DNA of 64,000 nucleotides, taken from positions 14,059,571 to 14,123,570 of the forward strand of contig NC_092685.1 of assembly GCF_964275005.1 (NCBI RefSeq). Reading direction: 5' to 3'. The translations under genes were made by a program, and so were the position numbers. Source of the DNA: Diadema setosum (taxonomy: Eukaryota; Echinodermata; Echinoidea; Diadematoida; Diadematidae). Under the pieces are notes generated by a model. The model had not been told where the DNA came from. It was given only the letters and a program-made list of their open reading frames with translations, and made no database searches. Shown here one piece after another: positions 12,195 to 24,781 of this stretch (within the stretch, counting starts at the first letter, position 1; every line of letters starts with the position of its first letter).

Positions 12195-15100
12195 ATGATT
12201 CATGATGAGGAGGAGTAGAAGAAGAACAGGAATAAGTGGATGCTTGTTACATCATGTCATTTGATTGCTACTTATTTCTCCTTGACACTCTGCTAGTATA
12301 AAGAGGCATTTGAGTCTAGAGCGGCTGTATACAATTAAACAAGTAGTGTAGCAGCTGTACATGAAATCCTAGGCTTAATCAAATTCAGGTTACTTTTCTC
12401 AAACTTCAGTCTGTTTAGGTTGTAGTATTAATCTGTTGCTACTCTGTCAGTTGAATCATCTGATTAGGCCATAGCCAGTTCTGTGTAGAATCCATATATG
12501 CTCTGCCAATATGACGATGATTCTGTTTATTTGTACAGATTAGTGTACAAAACAGTGTAGCAATTTCTGCTTTGTCTATGTTAACGTCATCCTAGCTTTG
12601 GAGACCTCATAGATTTCATAACTGTCCCTTTTGATAAATGTATGCAACTTGAATTGTATCGGTGATGTATGAAGTGTGTTTCCACCTTCAGATCAGCATC
12701 TTGCATTATGTTGATATGCAGAACCATAAGAAGGCATAAAAACTCATGATCATTGCGAATGTGTACGTAAATTGCAAATATCGATGTGGTGCTATTTTGT
12801 CAGGGTTAGAATTTCATTGACCGCAGGGTGACTGGCTTGACAGCTTTTTCTGCTTCTTCAACTCTTCCATCTATTTTCTTTTCTTTTTCTTCTTTGAAGG
12901 TTTAAAATTATTTATATGTAGATGTGAAAATAGTGCACTAAGCAGTATTGTACGTTTGACATGTGTTAAGTCAAACCCAAGTATATCAGCTATTCATAGG
13001 AATTAGATGTAGTCATGTTTTTATGCAAACTGGTGGCCAATGATGGATTGATGGCCACTCTCATTGCATATAACAAGCAGTTAGATTCTTCAGACTCGTA
13101 CGTGTTCTGAACATTGTCAAAGCACTGATTGTCAAAATGGTCTGTGTAGGTTCCGCTATAGTATTATAGACAGCAAAACAAAGCAAAAGTTGATTGACCT
13201 TAAATGGCTCTTATCTGAGATTCAGGGATGCAAGCAGAAACAAAACTAACCAGGTGTGAGTGAGGAGGGAACAAACTGTGAGAAAAATACTTAGCAGTGG
13301 ACAAATGATTTAAGACACCATGTAATCAGGGAGGTGGAAAACCCTCTCTCTGATGTAATACAGGGCATTTTACACAAAATTTATCCGAAGGAAATTTATT
13401 TGCACACAGGAAGCAGACAACCACTTGGATAGGGTTGACTGAAGGTACAAGTGTGTTGACATTGTTTCCAAAAATACATGACATTGGTATTTTACAGAAA
13501 GTATCCTGACCAGATGCCGTATCTTGTGTACAGCCACAGGGCTCTTTATGGTATCATATACTACAGTTTGTATGTAATGTGATCCAGATTATCAGATATT
13601 TTCTGGCTTTATTAGCAGGATGAATAGTACAAAATGGATGTACTATTTGTTTGATATTCCTGTGAGATAACGCTGATATCAATGTGATGGAATAATCCAT
13701 TTATTACGTCTTATATTTGCAATTACTGTAATTAGAATTAGAATACACCAAATATGTGCCCACATGTATTAGAATCTCCCATGTGTATTTGAATGTGTGA
13801 TATGGCACTGAAAGCATGCTAATTACAGGATTATTTTTGGTTTGTGATGACATCTTAGTCTTATGACTTGAACAGGAGGTAAAAAAGAGACTGCCATTTT
13901 AAGCAGCAAACTGAATATTTAACGACAAAAGACCAACATCCAAAACAACCTCTCCTCTATGAACTCAAATCAGTATTTGCATCTCTTTTTTTTTCATGAT
14001 AATGTGCTGTTGGTGCCGCCTTTTCAGTCATCACATGTAGGTCTGAATTTATTTATCTTTCAGTGCATAATGTAGTCTACATCTTCAAATGACCATGTTA
14101 AAGCGGTGATGAAATTATGATATGTGTAATTATAGTGTACCCATATTTACAGAGGCGTATGTACAAAATGGTTGGTTACTTTCAAAGTAATATAATACAG
14201 TAGATACCACTTCACATACATCCTAACATGTCAATCTGCTGGTAGCTGTAATCTGTCAAGGCCCAATGAAAAAATGTATGCAAATCTCTTCTTACATATA
14301 TATTTCTCATCCTTTGCTCAAAATTGTTTGGACATTAGTTACTCGGGGCAGGTATCTGTGTGTCTAGGTGCAAATGAACCAATGCCTGCATTGTTTTTGT
14401 TGTTGTTGTTTGATCAAATTGTGAAAACCACATGAAAGGTGTCTTGTAACTTTTGTCATGGTGCTTTAAATTTCATTGAGAAAACAGAAATTTTAATTTT
14501 GATGATCATATATTGATCGGGAAAAAACAGATTTACAAATTATTTATTGGTCTCTGTTGCAGAATTTACAAAATCTTCTTAATTGCTTTATGTTCAGTAC
14601 TGATTCATTAATGGACATTTAATTTCCTGTTATTCAAATTGGCATATATCTGATGTATGTCTTTCTGATCTTGTGTTTTACTATTAGAGTAGAGGTAATA
14701 AAATTCAGAGTTTGTTATTCAATTAGGACAAGACAGACATTTCTGCAGCAATTTTTTTTTTCCTCGAATACTTGATGGGGTACAGGGATCAAATCAGTAC
14801 AGATAAAAAGCTTGATGTGATGGAAAGAGTAAACCACTCCTTGACCATACGCATACGTCCGCTATCTAGCCCCTTGTGATGTAGACCAGTCTGTATAAGG
14901 GAATATTGACTGGCAGCAGTGTCGCTGCTATTTATACTGTATCTGCATCATTTGACTGTTTGCTCAACAGATACCAGGTACCGGTACCAAATCTGAGCTT
15001 ATCAGTGAAGGAGACAGACCTTTGTTTGGTGGTACGTGTGTATTGTACAACCTATGCATTCTTCAGTATGCTACAGTCCTTCGGGACTGAAACAAATGTG

Positions 15101-15387
15101 TGCGATTGTGAGTTCAGCTACTGGTAGCTGTTTTCTGTATGTTCAAAGTGTGTCACTAGCTGCGTATATATTGGTGCATATGGCTCTTGTGATGTGAATG
15201 GAATGAGACAGTTGAAAACATCAAGGAAAGCTGAATGAAATTTATATGTAGAACATGTTCTCATTTGTTACTGCATTGGTAGCAGTATACAATACTGACG
15301 TGTGCTTTGATAGTGCAGGTGTGAAAATGTCTATGCATCTTTATTTTTTCCTCTTCAGTGCATATATTTGAGATGCTCTGCATGTAG

Positions 15388-15456
15388 GCATATCTTTTGT
15401 GGGCATTTAAGCATATCTTTTGTGGGCATTTAAGCATACCTCTTGTGGGCATTCAG
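15388..15456. repeat. Three-copy tandem repeat, 23-bp unit
   Basis: The unit contains 'gcatatcttttgtgggcat'. Two copies are nearly identical and the third has diverged. Confidence 0.8.
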
Positions 15457-16206
15457 TGGAACATTATGTCCTGTACCTCAACAGAGATGAATAATATTTG
15501 GCAGTGCACCAATGACCATGTCCCTATTTTTCACAGGAGTGGTAAGAATGGGTAAATTTAGTTTGCAATATCAGTCTGTAGTCATTGCTTGTGCAAAGCA
15601 TGGCTATCACTTACTAAGTCTCTAGTACAGTAACATGAATATTTGTTATTGGTATGTATGCATATACATATACTGCCCTCACTATGTATATGCCATTTGA
15701 TGTGTGATTTGCATTGAATGTGCCACAGCGTTGGAATAACAGTGTAGTATTTTACAGAGTTTGGATTGGTATGAATCTTCCTTGACAGCTGAAGGCATTG
15801 TAGAATCATGCGACCTTGTGGATTTTAAAGCCTGCGCTATGTGGTGTGTGCACTCTCTGTTAGCAATAGCACTCATCAGTGCAGGGCATTGTATTGCATC
15901 TTGCCATATTTGTGAATGAATGAGTCATAAATCTTGGGGGGAAAAATAATTAAAATTGGGTCTGCTAGGCCGGGAGCATCAACGACACACTGAAATTGGA
16001 GGAGGTAATGATGTCACCATCTTCCACTACCATAATCTATGGATAAATCTTTACTATAAAAATTTCCTTCCTTTCTGGGGCATGAAATCAATTAATATTT
16101 TCATCACATCAAATTATTGTAGTCTTGCAATAACCCAGTAATAATGAATGTTATGGGGAAAGGGTTTATAATACAAAGTTATCAACCAAAACAAAGTGTT
16201 TTGATA

Positions 16207-16393
16207 TAGTCAACCTTGCGTAAGTCGATCTTGCATAAGTCAAATAATCACATACTGTAAGTCAAAGGTCTTTTCAAGTCCTCTTCTCTTTATATTCTAT
16301 TGATTTTAATCCCTCATACAAGTAAGTTGAGTTTTCTCTATGTTGAAGCTATTTCTTCAGTCCAAATAGATTCGACTAAAGCAAGGTTGACTA
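16207..16393. mobile_element. MITE with 'tagtcaaccttgc' terminal inverted repeats
   Basis: Perfect 13-bp terminal repeats (tagtcaaccttgc and gcaaggttgacta) with flanking TA on each side. The element is about 187 bp with no coding sequence, and the ends resemble Tigger/Pogo-type termini. Confidence 0.8.
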
Positions 16394-17327
16394 TATTTGT
16401 GTACAAACCAGTGAGAGAGTAGGTGATGACTTCAGTGCCCCTTTTGATTGGTTTGTGTGGTTGCAGCAAAAATGTTTCCGTCTCATCCGAGTTTTTATGA
16501 AACTTCGACCATTCTTTTTGCCTTATTTTACTCTGTCCAAGTCAACTCAAACATGATGCAAAATTGCACTTCAAGTCCTTCAAGATTTTATTTCATGTGA
16601 AGTGTCATAAGTTTGATCATATAGCTGTTATTCCTGAATTTCAAACTTTTTGAACTTTAAAGGTGTCTTTCTTTTCTTTTCTCTTTAGACAAATGGTGTC
16701 AGAGGTCACTGTTGACTTTTTTGATGGTCAATCATATTTTACTGCAATGTGATCTTTATTCGCCATGGTTCATAGAATAAAGTGTAGGAATATTGCAACC
16801 AGTTCCTTTATATTTGTGTTCCTTTGTGTCTCATTAAGTTCTCTAAGTGTAAACATATCACTGTCGTTTCAACAAAGTATAAATTCAGACTGTTATGAAA
16901 AGACATTTTTTTAACCTATATATTTCATGCTGTGTATATCTCTCAGGCCTTGGAACTGTAAGTTTGCTGATTGCAGATTTACCCTTTGTACAATAAGGTA
17001 TTGTAACTTTGAATGGTAAGAAAGTGGTTCTGCTTTGGCACGGTTCAGCTGATCCGTCACGTACATATAAATCCCAAACTTGTGCATGTTTGTTATTTTC
17101 TCACAAAATTAAGGAAAATTTATCTCATTAAGAATATTGCCTTAAAAGGAATACTTACTAGATAACAGTCTGTGCATTAAATCTGCAAACCTAAAAAGCA
17201 ACAGCATGAAGATGTCAAAGATATGCAAAGTGTCAGCATTCTTTGCCAGTTTTATTAGTCATGTGATGAAGATGTTTGATGTGTCCTTTTAATAATGGTG
17301 ATAAATTTAACATAAATATATGCATTT

Positions 17328-17781
17328 ATGTTGATCAGTCAATGCAGCAATATAGTAGAACACATCAGTGAAGTTCGAGAAAGATACAAATGCATAATTT
17401 TTATTTTAAGTTCTGTTACTGCTATTGCTGGAAAGGAAGGCTACAACAGTTTGTGATGCCATAGTAGAGGAATGATATAAAGAAAGTATAACGAAAATTC
17501 AATATTATATTTGTGCTGTGCTAGCATAATGAAAGAGCGCTTGTCTTGCCTCCATCAGGGGGAATATTCTTTACCAAATTTTGAGGAATTCTATTCATAT
17601 TTCTTTCACATCATTCCACTACTGTGACATCACAAATTGTAGCCGTCTTTTTCAGCAATAGTGGCTCATGGGCTTTAATCAAACTTTGAAAATTCATAAC
17701 TTTTGAATTCATTCTCCAATTTCCTCAAAATTTCCTGGTGTGTTCTACTACAGTATTTCTGCATTCAATGAATCCACATAA
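17328..17781. mobile_element. Foldback/MITE element, about 450 bp
   Basis: The left end (cagtcaatgcagcaat and a following 'gaacacatcagtgaa') reappears inverted at the right (tggtgtgttctac and tctgcattcaatg). A related single arm lies at 34940-35165. It abuts another MITE at 17787. Confidence 0.65.
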
Positions 17782-17786
17782 CTATA

Positions 17787-17970
17787 CAGCGGGCTCCCGC
17801 TATAACGAAGTCCTCTGGACCGGCAGTTTTTTTAAGTTATATCGAAAATTCATTATAACCAAACACATAAACAATGAAAATACATAGTGGATAATGTTGC
17901 GGCCCGAACTTTGACTTTGTTGTAACCAGAATTTCGTTACAACCATGTTCGTTGTAATTGGAGTGCACTG
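17787..17970. mobile_element. Tigger/Pogo-like MITE, 184 bp
   Basis: It begins 'cagcgggctcccgctataac' and ends with a complement-like 'gttgtaattggagtgcactg', flanked by TA. The ends resemble those of the larger element at 48872-51012 (cagtgaaacc...ttataacg). Confidence 0.75.
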
Positions 17971-18593
17971 TACCTGTTATTTGTTTGTTGTACAGTCCCT
18001 GTGAATGTTCTCTGAAGTGCGCCTTTCTTGTCAACATTTTTCAAATTACATGTACAATGTACTAAATTTTATGTGCTATTATTATCATTTGATGGCATTA
18101 CAGCTCATAACAGGTTTGCTTTATGAGTATGTTTCTATTTCAATAGAATAGAAGTTCACAAAGCAAATTATGTTTGTCTTATTACAATAGTATTATGTGC
18201 ATGAGTGCACTCGAAGAGCAAAAACAATTCCATGTTCTTCTTCCCACCCCTGCTACAAACTCTTCTATCTGATCTGTGTAAAAATTAAAATTTTTACAAA
18301 AACCTTTCGCACAATCATGAAAATGTGCAATTTTGTTTTGTTTCAGTCATTACTATAGATCATACGAACAAAAATATTCATTTCATGTACAATTTTGTCT
18401 CATGTAGGCATTTCAGCATCATATTGACATACATCCCACCCACAATACACAAAATCTAACATGTCTTTGGCGAGTTTGTCATTTTTTGTTTGTTTGTTTT
18501 GGGGGAGTTCTTTTATTTCACATCCAGACACGGTCTTCAAGCAAATGTAAGTGATAAGAGGGAAAGAGTCATTTACACACTGAAGCTTTGTAA

Positions 18594-18719
18594 AACACAC
18601 ACACACACATGCACACACACACACACCTTTCTGGTAGGTCACATTTATAAGGTGTCTGAATTGTTTGGCATTCATTGTTACACAACTCGGTTAAAGCTGA
18701 TGCTCCCCCCCCCCCCCCC
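18594..18719. repeat. (CA)n microsatellite and nearby poly-C
   Basis: CA repeats at 18594-18627 interrupted once, and a poly-C run at about 18705-18719. Confidence 0.85.
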
Positions 18720-19421
18720 AACCAGTTATTCGAGTATTGTTTGTTCATTTTGTATTACCAATTTTAACACGTGTCTGAAAATATCATGTACGGTTGACTA
18801 GTGTTAAGACGATGCAATGTGATCTTCTAGTGTGGTACACTACAAATTACTGCAGAGACTCTATCTCTCCAAATTTGAGACCGTTTTCTCTCAAAATCCC
18901 CCGTCTTTGAATATCTCTTGCTCTAGACGTGTCTCCTGGTGGGATGCATTTTCTCCCGCTTAGAAATTAGCTTTCTCATACTCAACATCAGTTCTGTCAT
19001 ATAAATGCACATTGTATGTTCAAAAGTAAGGCTAAGATAGCACAACTGAACATGCACAAGCATAGAGCTTTCAGGGCCCTTATGAAGCTTGCCATACAAA
19101 ATATTTTGCAATCCACATGATCAGAGTCTCCAGTTTGCTGAGGGGGTCCAGGCAGGAGAATCTCCCTGACCCATCTAAGAAACGCTTGGGGTTGGAGTCT
19201 CTGCCACTGTCATACTTTTGCATTGGAGATTTTGCTTGTAATGATCATTTTGCTTTCATCTACATTTTCCTATCAACAGTCTGATATTTCTCTCTTGCAA
19301 TATTTTTCTTTTTCACACCAGGTTTCCAAGTGGCCAACCAGCCATTCAACAATGAGCCAAAAGCTACACTTCTCCTCTACATCCTGCCATTCTCATTCTG
19401 GTTTTACCTAATGCTTTTTTC

Positions 19422-20038
19422 CTAATGCTACAGTCACACATGACCGGATTTCGAACCAGGTCCATAAGGAATTAGAACCTCATTGACCCGGTTCGAGCTG
19501 TAGAGACCCGCATTGACCTACATCATAACCCGTGTCAATACCAGATGGATTCTGGGGGCTACGATAAGGCGGTGAAAATTTTTTGGTCATGTTCAAAATT
19601 TTCTCACAGATTTCAATTCCGTATTGATATCCGAATTGACCCGGTGTGAACTTCACTGACTCACATCGACCCGCTGCAACCTGCAGCATAAAACTGTATG
19701 GACCCTTGCAGTATACTGCATTGCCTTCATGCAACGGATGATGACGAGGTTTGCATCCGGGTTGGGAAGGGTCGAAGCGGGTTGACACGGGTCGATAGGG
19801 GTCGAAAAGGATTCAGTTAAGGATTTAAAGCAGATTTTTATACGGTTCGATACGGGTCAATACAGGTCTCCACGGCTCGAACCGGGTCGATACAGTTTTA
19901 ATTCCTTATGGACCCATTTCGAAATCTGGCCGTGTGTGACTGTAGCATAAATTACCCTCCATTCCGGGACTAATCCAGCTCATTTTCACCCAGATCAAAT
20001 CCGTTTTGTGACCCTGCCATGTGTGACTGTAGCATTAG
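19422..20038. mobile_element. Inverted-repeat element with doubled right terminus and GGGTCGA-rich interior
   Basis: The left end 'ctaatgctacagtcacac' matches, inverted, two right ends: one finishing at about 19948 and a longer match finishing at 20038. Inside 19444-19930 the words 'gacccg' and 'gggtcgat' recur many times on both strands, often as 'cggttcga'. There is no transposase frame. The doubled end suggests one copy inserted at or beside another. Confidence 0.7.
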
Positions 20039-21655
20039 CATTCTCCATGGCAACAGACTACCTGCATACAGTACATCTGTGTAGAAACCCTACTCTCTTA
20101 TTTCATTTAATATCATCTGTGCACAAGATGAATACATTCAAAACAAGCATGGTCAGAAAAATGTAAAGTTGCACATGATAATCCCAATTGGTGAAGAGGA
20201 GATTTGCAAATATTCTGAACCATTTGTGCTTCAATTTGAGATGTGATCACGATGGTGTCATGGCAGAAATTGACATAACTTGACGTGAGGGTTCTGGGCA
20301 TTTACATTGTAGTAGACAACACCTACAAAATTGCAAATTTTCACTGACTTTACATGCTACTTGTACATGACTTGTGCAACAAATCTTTTGAAGTCACTCT
20401 TCCATAACATCAGAATACTTTCACTGTTCACTTCTTGTTTCATTTACAACACTTAAATTGTGTGGCCATCATAACTGTGTTGCCCTTACATTACATCATG
20501 TTATTTGCTCTGGCAAGTGGAGTGCAATTCAAACCTATCAAAAGCATTGCTCACTGGGAATTGTGTATCAGCTCGAGCAATGTCAACTATAGTTGGCAAT
20601 AACATGTAGTGTATGGCTATTCAGAATCAGAGTTTTGAATCAAGTCTCATGCATTGGCAATCTCATAAATAGGTTTTGCCAACTTTTGTGTTAGTGCTGA
20701 TGAACTCGTAAGCATAATGGTTCTCTCAAATACCAGGCCTATAGATCTAAATCTGACAAAGTGTTACTGGTAAGGAGTAGGGTGCTCATCATAGCCAATT
20801 ACCCTGAATAGCTGTTCTAACTCTTGGGCCCAGCTAGGTTGGTACTGATGATGATTTTTTATGTGATCTATTCCTGTGTGGTGCTTTTCTAAAACGTAAC
20901 ATGTTTACAAGACTTCATGAACCATACCCACCGTAGCTACCACACAAAGTATTAATTATCATGAACCAAGGCTGATTGCTCAATCAAGTTAGGGATCAGA
21001 AAGTCAAACACAGCCCCAAACAGATTAAACTCCACATTATTCAATTATTCATAATGACAACACATGAAAATCTGATATACCACAATGTGGGAAGTAAACA
21101 ACCAGCTGGTAGCTCAGCATGATCCCAGTCAGTGTCACTATTCCAAATGTCGCTAACAACCATGTGTATGCCAGCTGCATCATAAAGTGATTTCATTTCA
21201 TTGTTTGCTGAAGTTGCGGGAGGGGAGACAACTTTAAATTGAGTGCAAACAGATTACAGGGTGCACTTAGAGATCAATTTTACATAAGACATCATGCCAG
21301 AAGAGAAACCTATAAATGTAGCACCGATAGTTAATTTCATGACTTTGAAGTGAACGATACAGCTCCATTGTGGACGAGTTTGTAACCAATGCAAAAATTG
21401 CATTGCAAAAATCCATTCACTTCTGTTTCCATGTATCTCCAGTCAGCAATCTCCTCTCCCATGTTTTCCTCCTGCGCTCTTCTCATTCCCCCACCTGGCC
21501 ATTCCACAGGATATCCTGGCAATAACCTTACATGCCTGTGAGAAGACACAGGGTTTGATGCTTCAAGCTTCCATCAGAAGCTGTCATCTTCTTGGGATGA
21601 TGATAAGAGGAAGTGGTTCCTGGCACTACCTTGCCATGTGGGTCCAACATCTGCT
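20039..21655. other. Intergenic stretch and 3' flank of the DMAC1-like gene
   Basis: No supported exon. The right part probably includes the 3' UTR of the minus-strand gene that ends at 21656. Only short unsupported frames occur. Confidence 0.4.
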
Positions 21656-22764
21656 TCAGCTCTTTGGCTCCTCAGAGTCTACTGGCTTTGTAGCCTTCTT
21701 CTTCTTCCATTGCTGGAGGAAGTCTATTCCTAGTTCACTGCCGCTGCTGTTGAAGGGATTGATGCGTAGCAGCCGAGCAGTACCCAGACCGGCGATTACT
21801 ACAGACAAAACAAAAGAGCAGTTTGAAGAACGTGTCATGAAGATTCATAACCATGCACAAAGATGGGAAAGCAGAGTTTATGGTTTGTATGATAAATATC
21901 ACTTTACAACTTCCTGTCATCAGTAGCTATTCCTAAAAGACAAGGATCATAAGAAACAACACCCTTTGCTGTCATGAAACAAACTTTTTATATTACACTG
22001 TCACCTTTCACAGGGCTGCCAACAATCACCCATCATAATCAGGGAGATGCCGAAGAGCAATCAGAGAGATACTTGTATATTAAACACATCTTAATGGGCA
22101 GAAATTATTATTACCGGTAAATCACGAAGATTTTTGTATTCTTTTGTGCAGACATGCAGAGATAATGAGATTTTGAGGAAGCTTCCTGTAGAATAAGGGA
22201 GACTTGGCAGTTCTGCTTTTCATTTAAGTGGAAAAGGTAGATCTACCTGCTTCAATGCTTACAAACATTGCTATAATCGATACAATGTACGGTACACGTA
22301 AGTAATTGCTCTCATTTTAGAGGTTTTACAGGAAGGGGGAATCATATACATGTACCTGTACACCAAAGGGTCATTTACATCATGTATAACGAAGTACCCT
22401 ATTATTTGGATGCAAAATGGTGTAAACAACATGTATAGTAAAGAAAATGAAAGTAAAGGCATTCAATAGAGAGTAGATCCAATAGTAAACATTGCATCAG
22501 TTTCACTGACACTTTTCCCTTACATGTGGAGAAAATAAATGCTGGCGCTGCACCCCACAGTGTCTTGGCTTGTCTGAGTTTCTGCCGCTGGATTGCTGTA
22601 TATGCCACATAAATTGCAACTCCATACATGCTCAGACCTGCGACGTATCTGCACTCTTCACACTCATCAACTCTGAAATTTTTAGATTCCTGCTTCTGCC
22701 GCTGCCACCAGGATGAGGCGGTATTGGTAAGATCCCCTTCATCACTGCTAGTGCTAGATGTCAT
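21656..22764 (-). CDS. Small two-helix membrane protein, DMAC1/TMEM261-like (DUF4536-like), 2 exons
   Basis: Exon 1 runs from ATG at 22764 down to 22524, where a GTAAGG donor follows. Exon 2 runs from 21798 (after GTCTGTAG) down to a TGA at 21658-21656. The phases match (1 to 1), giving 127 aa. Features: a polar Ser/Thr/Gln-rich N-terminus; a CxxC pair at C35/C38 just before helix 1 (about 42-57); a short basic loop; helix 2 (about 70-91), which the intron splits at codon 81; and a Lys/Glu-rich tail. The layout of Cys pair, glycine-rich first helix and second helix recalls DMAC1/TMEM261, a mitochondrial inner-membrane assembly factor for complex I. That assignment comes from memory of the family pattern and is tentative; the gene structure is firmer. 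An extra 5' exon is possible, because 'ttgtacag' precedes the ATG at about 22790. Confidence 0.6.
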
Positions 22765-22849
22765 TCTCTCGACAGACCCGTCACACCTGTACAAGAGCAA
22801 CCATCACATGGACATTGAATACCAACTTTAATGGACATGGTGTGGAAAT

Positions 22850-23798
22850 TGACAATTTAGGAGAGATCATGGTAGGCCCTATTGTGCTATACTAGGCCCT
22901 ACAGCCTGCAGGCCATTCACATTCTGAAATCTATACTGTAGGTAGGCAGTGTAAATTTAGTGTTCTGTTACAGAACTTTAGGACTTAAGCCAATTTCTTA
23001 AGTTGATGAGAACAGGCCACTGTACAACAGCAGCACAGACAAACCATATGACATAGGTCCTACATGTGTAATACAGGCATTCTCACACATAACCCACCCA
23101 GGCTGGCTCGTCCCAGGATCAGACACACCCAAAACAACTTTTGGTCCTGTGTGTGTGTGTGCAATTTGGCCAGTGACTAGCCCGACCAGAGCAGCCCAAA
23201 ATAATTTAGACCCCTAAAACCCAGGATAGCCGTAGAGTTAGCCAGTGTCAGTGACTGGTGACGTGCAGTGGACAACTACCGCGGTACTGAGAACTAGGAA
23301 TCGAAAGGGAGGGTAAGTACACTATATTTGCCATATTATTTCAAAGACAAAACATTTGAAAATCTGGCACATGTAAGACAATTTCATGAGTAACTAAATG
23401 TCCAATTCTCAAGAACCACAGACACAGTGACAGACTGAATTAACGTTAGAAATTGTAACGAGCTTGATGTGCATTAACGTAAATTTACTAGTGCCTACGC
23501 GTATCTCTACACGTCGGACTAGACAAATGAAGACTCGAGTCCACCAGGGTAGTAGACCTTGTTAGTTGTTGTTCTTCGAACCCTGGCCTATGCTAGACCA
23601 GTACCAGCATGGTTGACTGACAAAAGACAATTTGTTTTTAAAAAGTGTTTTCCTAACCTTTGTTATAAGCTTGCCGGCGTTGCTTCCAATTGGATTGACG
23701 ATGAAGCTGCAGCCCGCCCGCGACAGGGAAATTACGAAAGCGGACAGCAAATGCTACACATTTATATCCGCGTGTTGCCCGTGCGTGCTCATGCTGTG
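22850..23798. promoter_or_regulatory. Probable promoter region of the DMAC1-like gene, possibly bidirectional
   Basis: No coding exon was recognised. The part from about 23220 to 23780 is CpG-richer than its surroundings and lies 5' of the minus-strand small membrane protein gene. A strong plus-strand splice-donor consensus (gg|gtaagtac) lies at 23311-23320, which would suit a divergent transcript. The Ty3/Gypsy insertion begins at 23799, so it sits close to this putative promoter. Confidence 0.35.
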
Positions 23799-24017
23799 TG
23801 TTGTGTTATGAGGTAGGACTTTGTGGCAGTTTCATAACACAAAAGTAAAGACAGACGCAGAAATAAGGTTTGATTCGGAGACAGAACTAGAGGTACATCT
23901 TGCTGGCTTGAGGCTTTATTGGCACAGAACTCATGGCCCTGGTTACGGTGGTGTACATGCGCGTACAATATAGTGCCGTTGCCAAGGGCATAGTATAACT
24001 GGTTACATTATACAACA
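23799..24017 (-). repeat. 3' LTR of the Ty3/Gypsy element
   Basis: This is the partner of the LTR at 30674-30892 and is the same length. The first copy of the target duplication lies immediately to its left. The purine-rich tract that primes plus-strand synthesis lies just inside, at about 24018-24031 (pyrimidine-rich as written on the plus strand). Confidence 0.93.
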
Positions 24018-24781
24018 TCCCCCTCTCCTTAAAGAAAGTTACAGAGTGTTCCTTTTATCATACCAAGTTTGTTTTCTATGCCAGTACCAATACTTTTTGA
24101 AATTCGCTCTCAAACGAACTAATAAACTGCAACGCTTTTGTCATTTTCATATAATAGCTAAAACAGTATAGTGTATGCATGTTTTTTGTCAAAACATTCC
24201 GTTAGGTTGCACACTTATGATACTTACATAATACACCTTTCAACTAACTTCATTCATACAGTGAGTAATAGTTGTATGCATTGGTGTGTATGCAACCGAA
24301 TGATACAAAGGTACCTCTTTTGCTTGCTAGTTAACACAGAAAACTTCAACTTTTAACAATTCAGAGTTGATACTGAATTACACGACTCTATTGACCAGAG
24401 TTTGTTGTATAGTTAACAAATAGAGCTGTTCTGCAGTTAACATAAATCAACACAATTTGATAACTTGGGTGTCTGAAGACTGAAGTGGATACTGTTTAAC
24501 ACATTGTGTTATCACAATTTCAAACTCTTGTATTATCATGTATACGAGTGTTCACGTTAATCACTTCTCACATAAAAAGTAGGACATTATAATATAATCC
24601 ATCAGTGTTCTTTATAACAGGACAACCTGATATATCATAATGTAACAATGTTCAGGAGTCTACCCAGTTTTGGGGCTATGCAATCATGTTGCATGACTCA
24701 TTTTCAAAATTTAGAACTTATATACATCATCTCCTCCCCCATTACGCATTTGAAGATATCTCATCTATGCGTGTATGCACA

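Larger units (their letters stand above)
11454..16206 (+). other. 3' flank of SGPP: probable long 3' UTR, otherwise no gene seen
   Basis: AT-rich sequence with no supported exon. AATAAA-type signals occur, for example near 14698, but none can be fixed as the SGPP polyadenylation site. A three-copy tandem repeat of about 23 bp lies at 15388-15456, and an inverted-repeat element at 11989-12194. Confidence 0.5.

Noticed and set aside
21555-21926. Plus-strand open frame of 123 codons
   Set aside because: It overlaps exon 2 of the minus-strand DMAC1-like gene, which has splice and phase support. The plus frame has no recognisable content.
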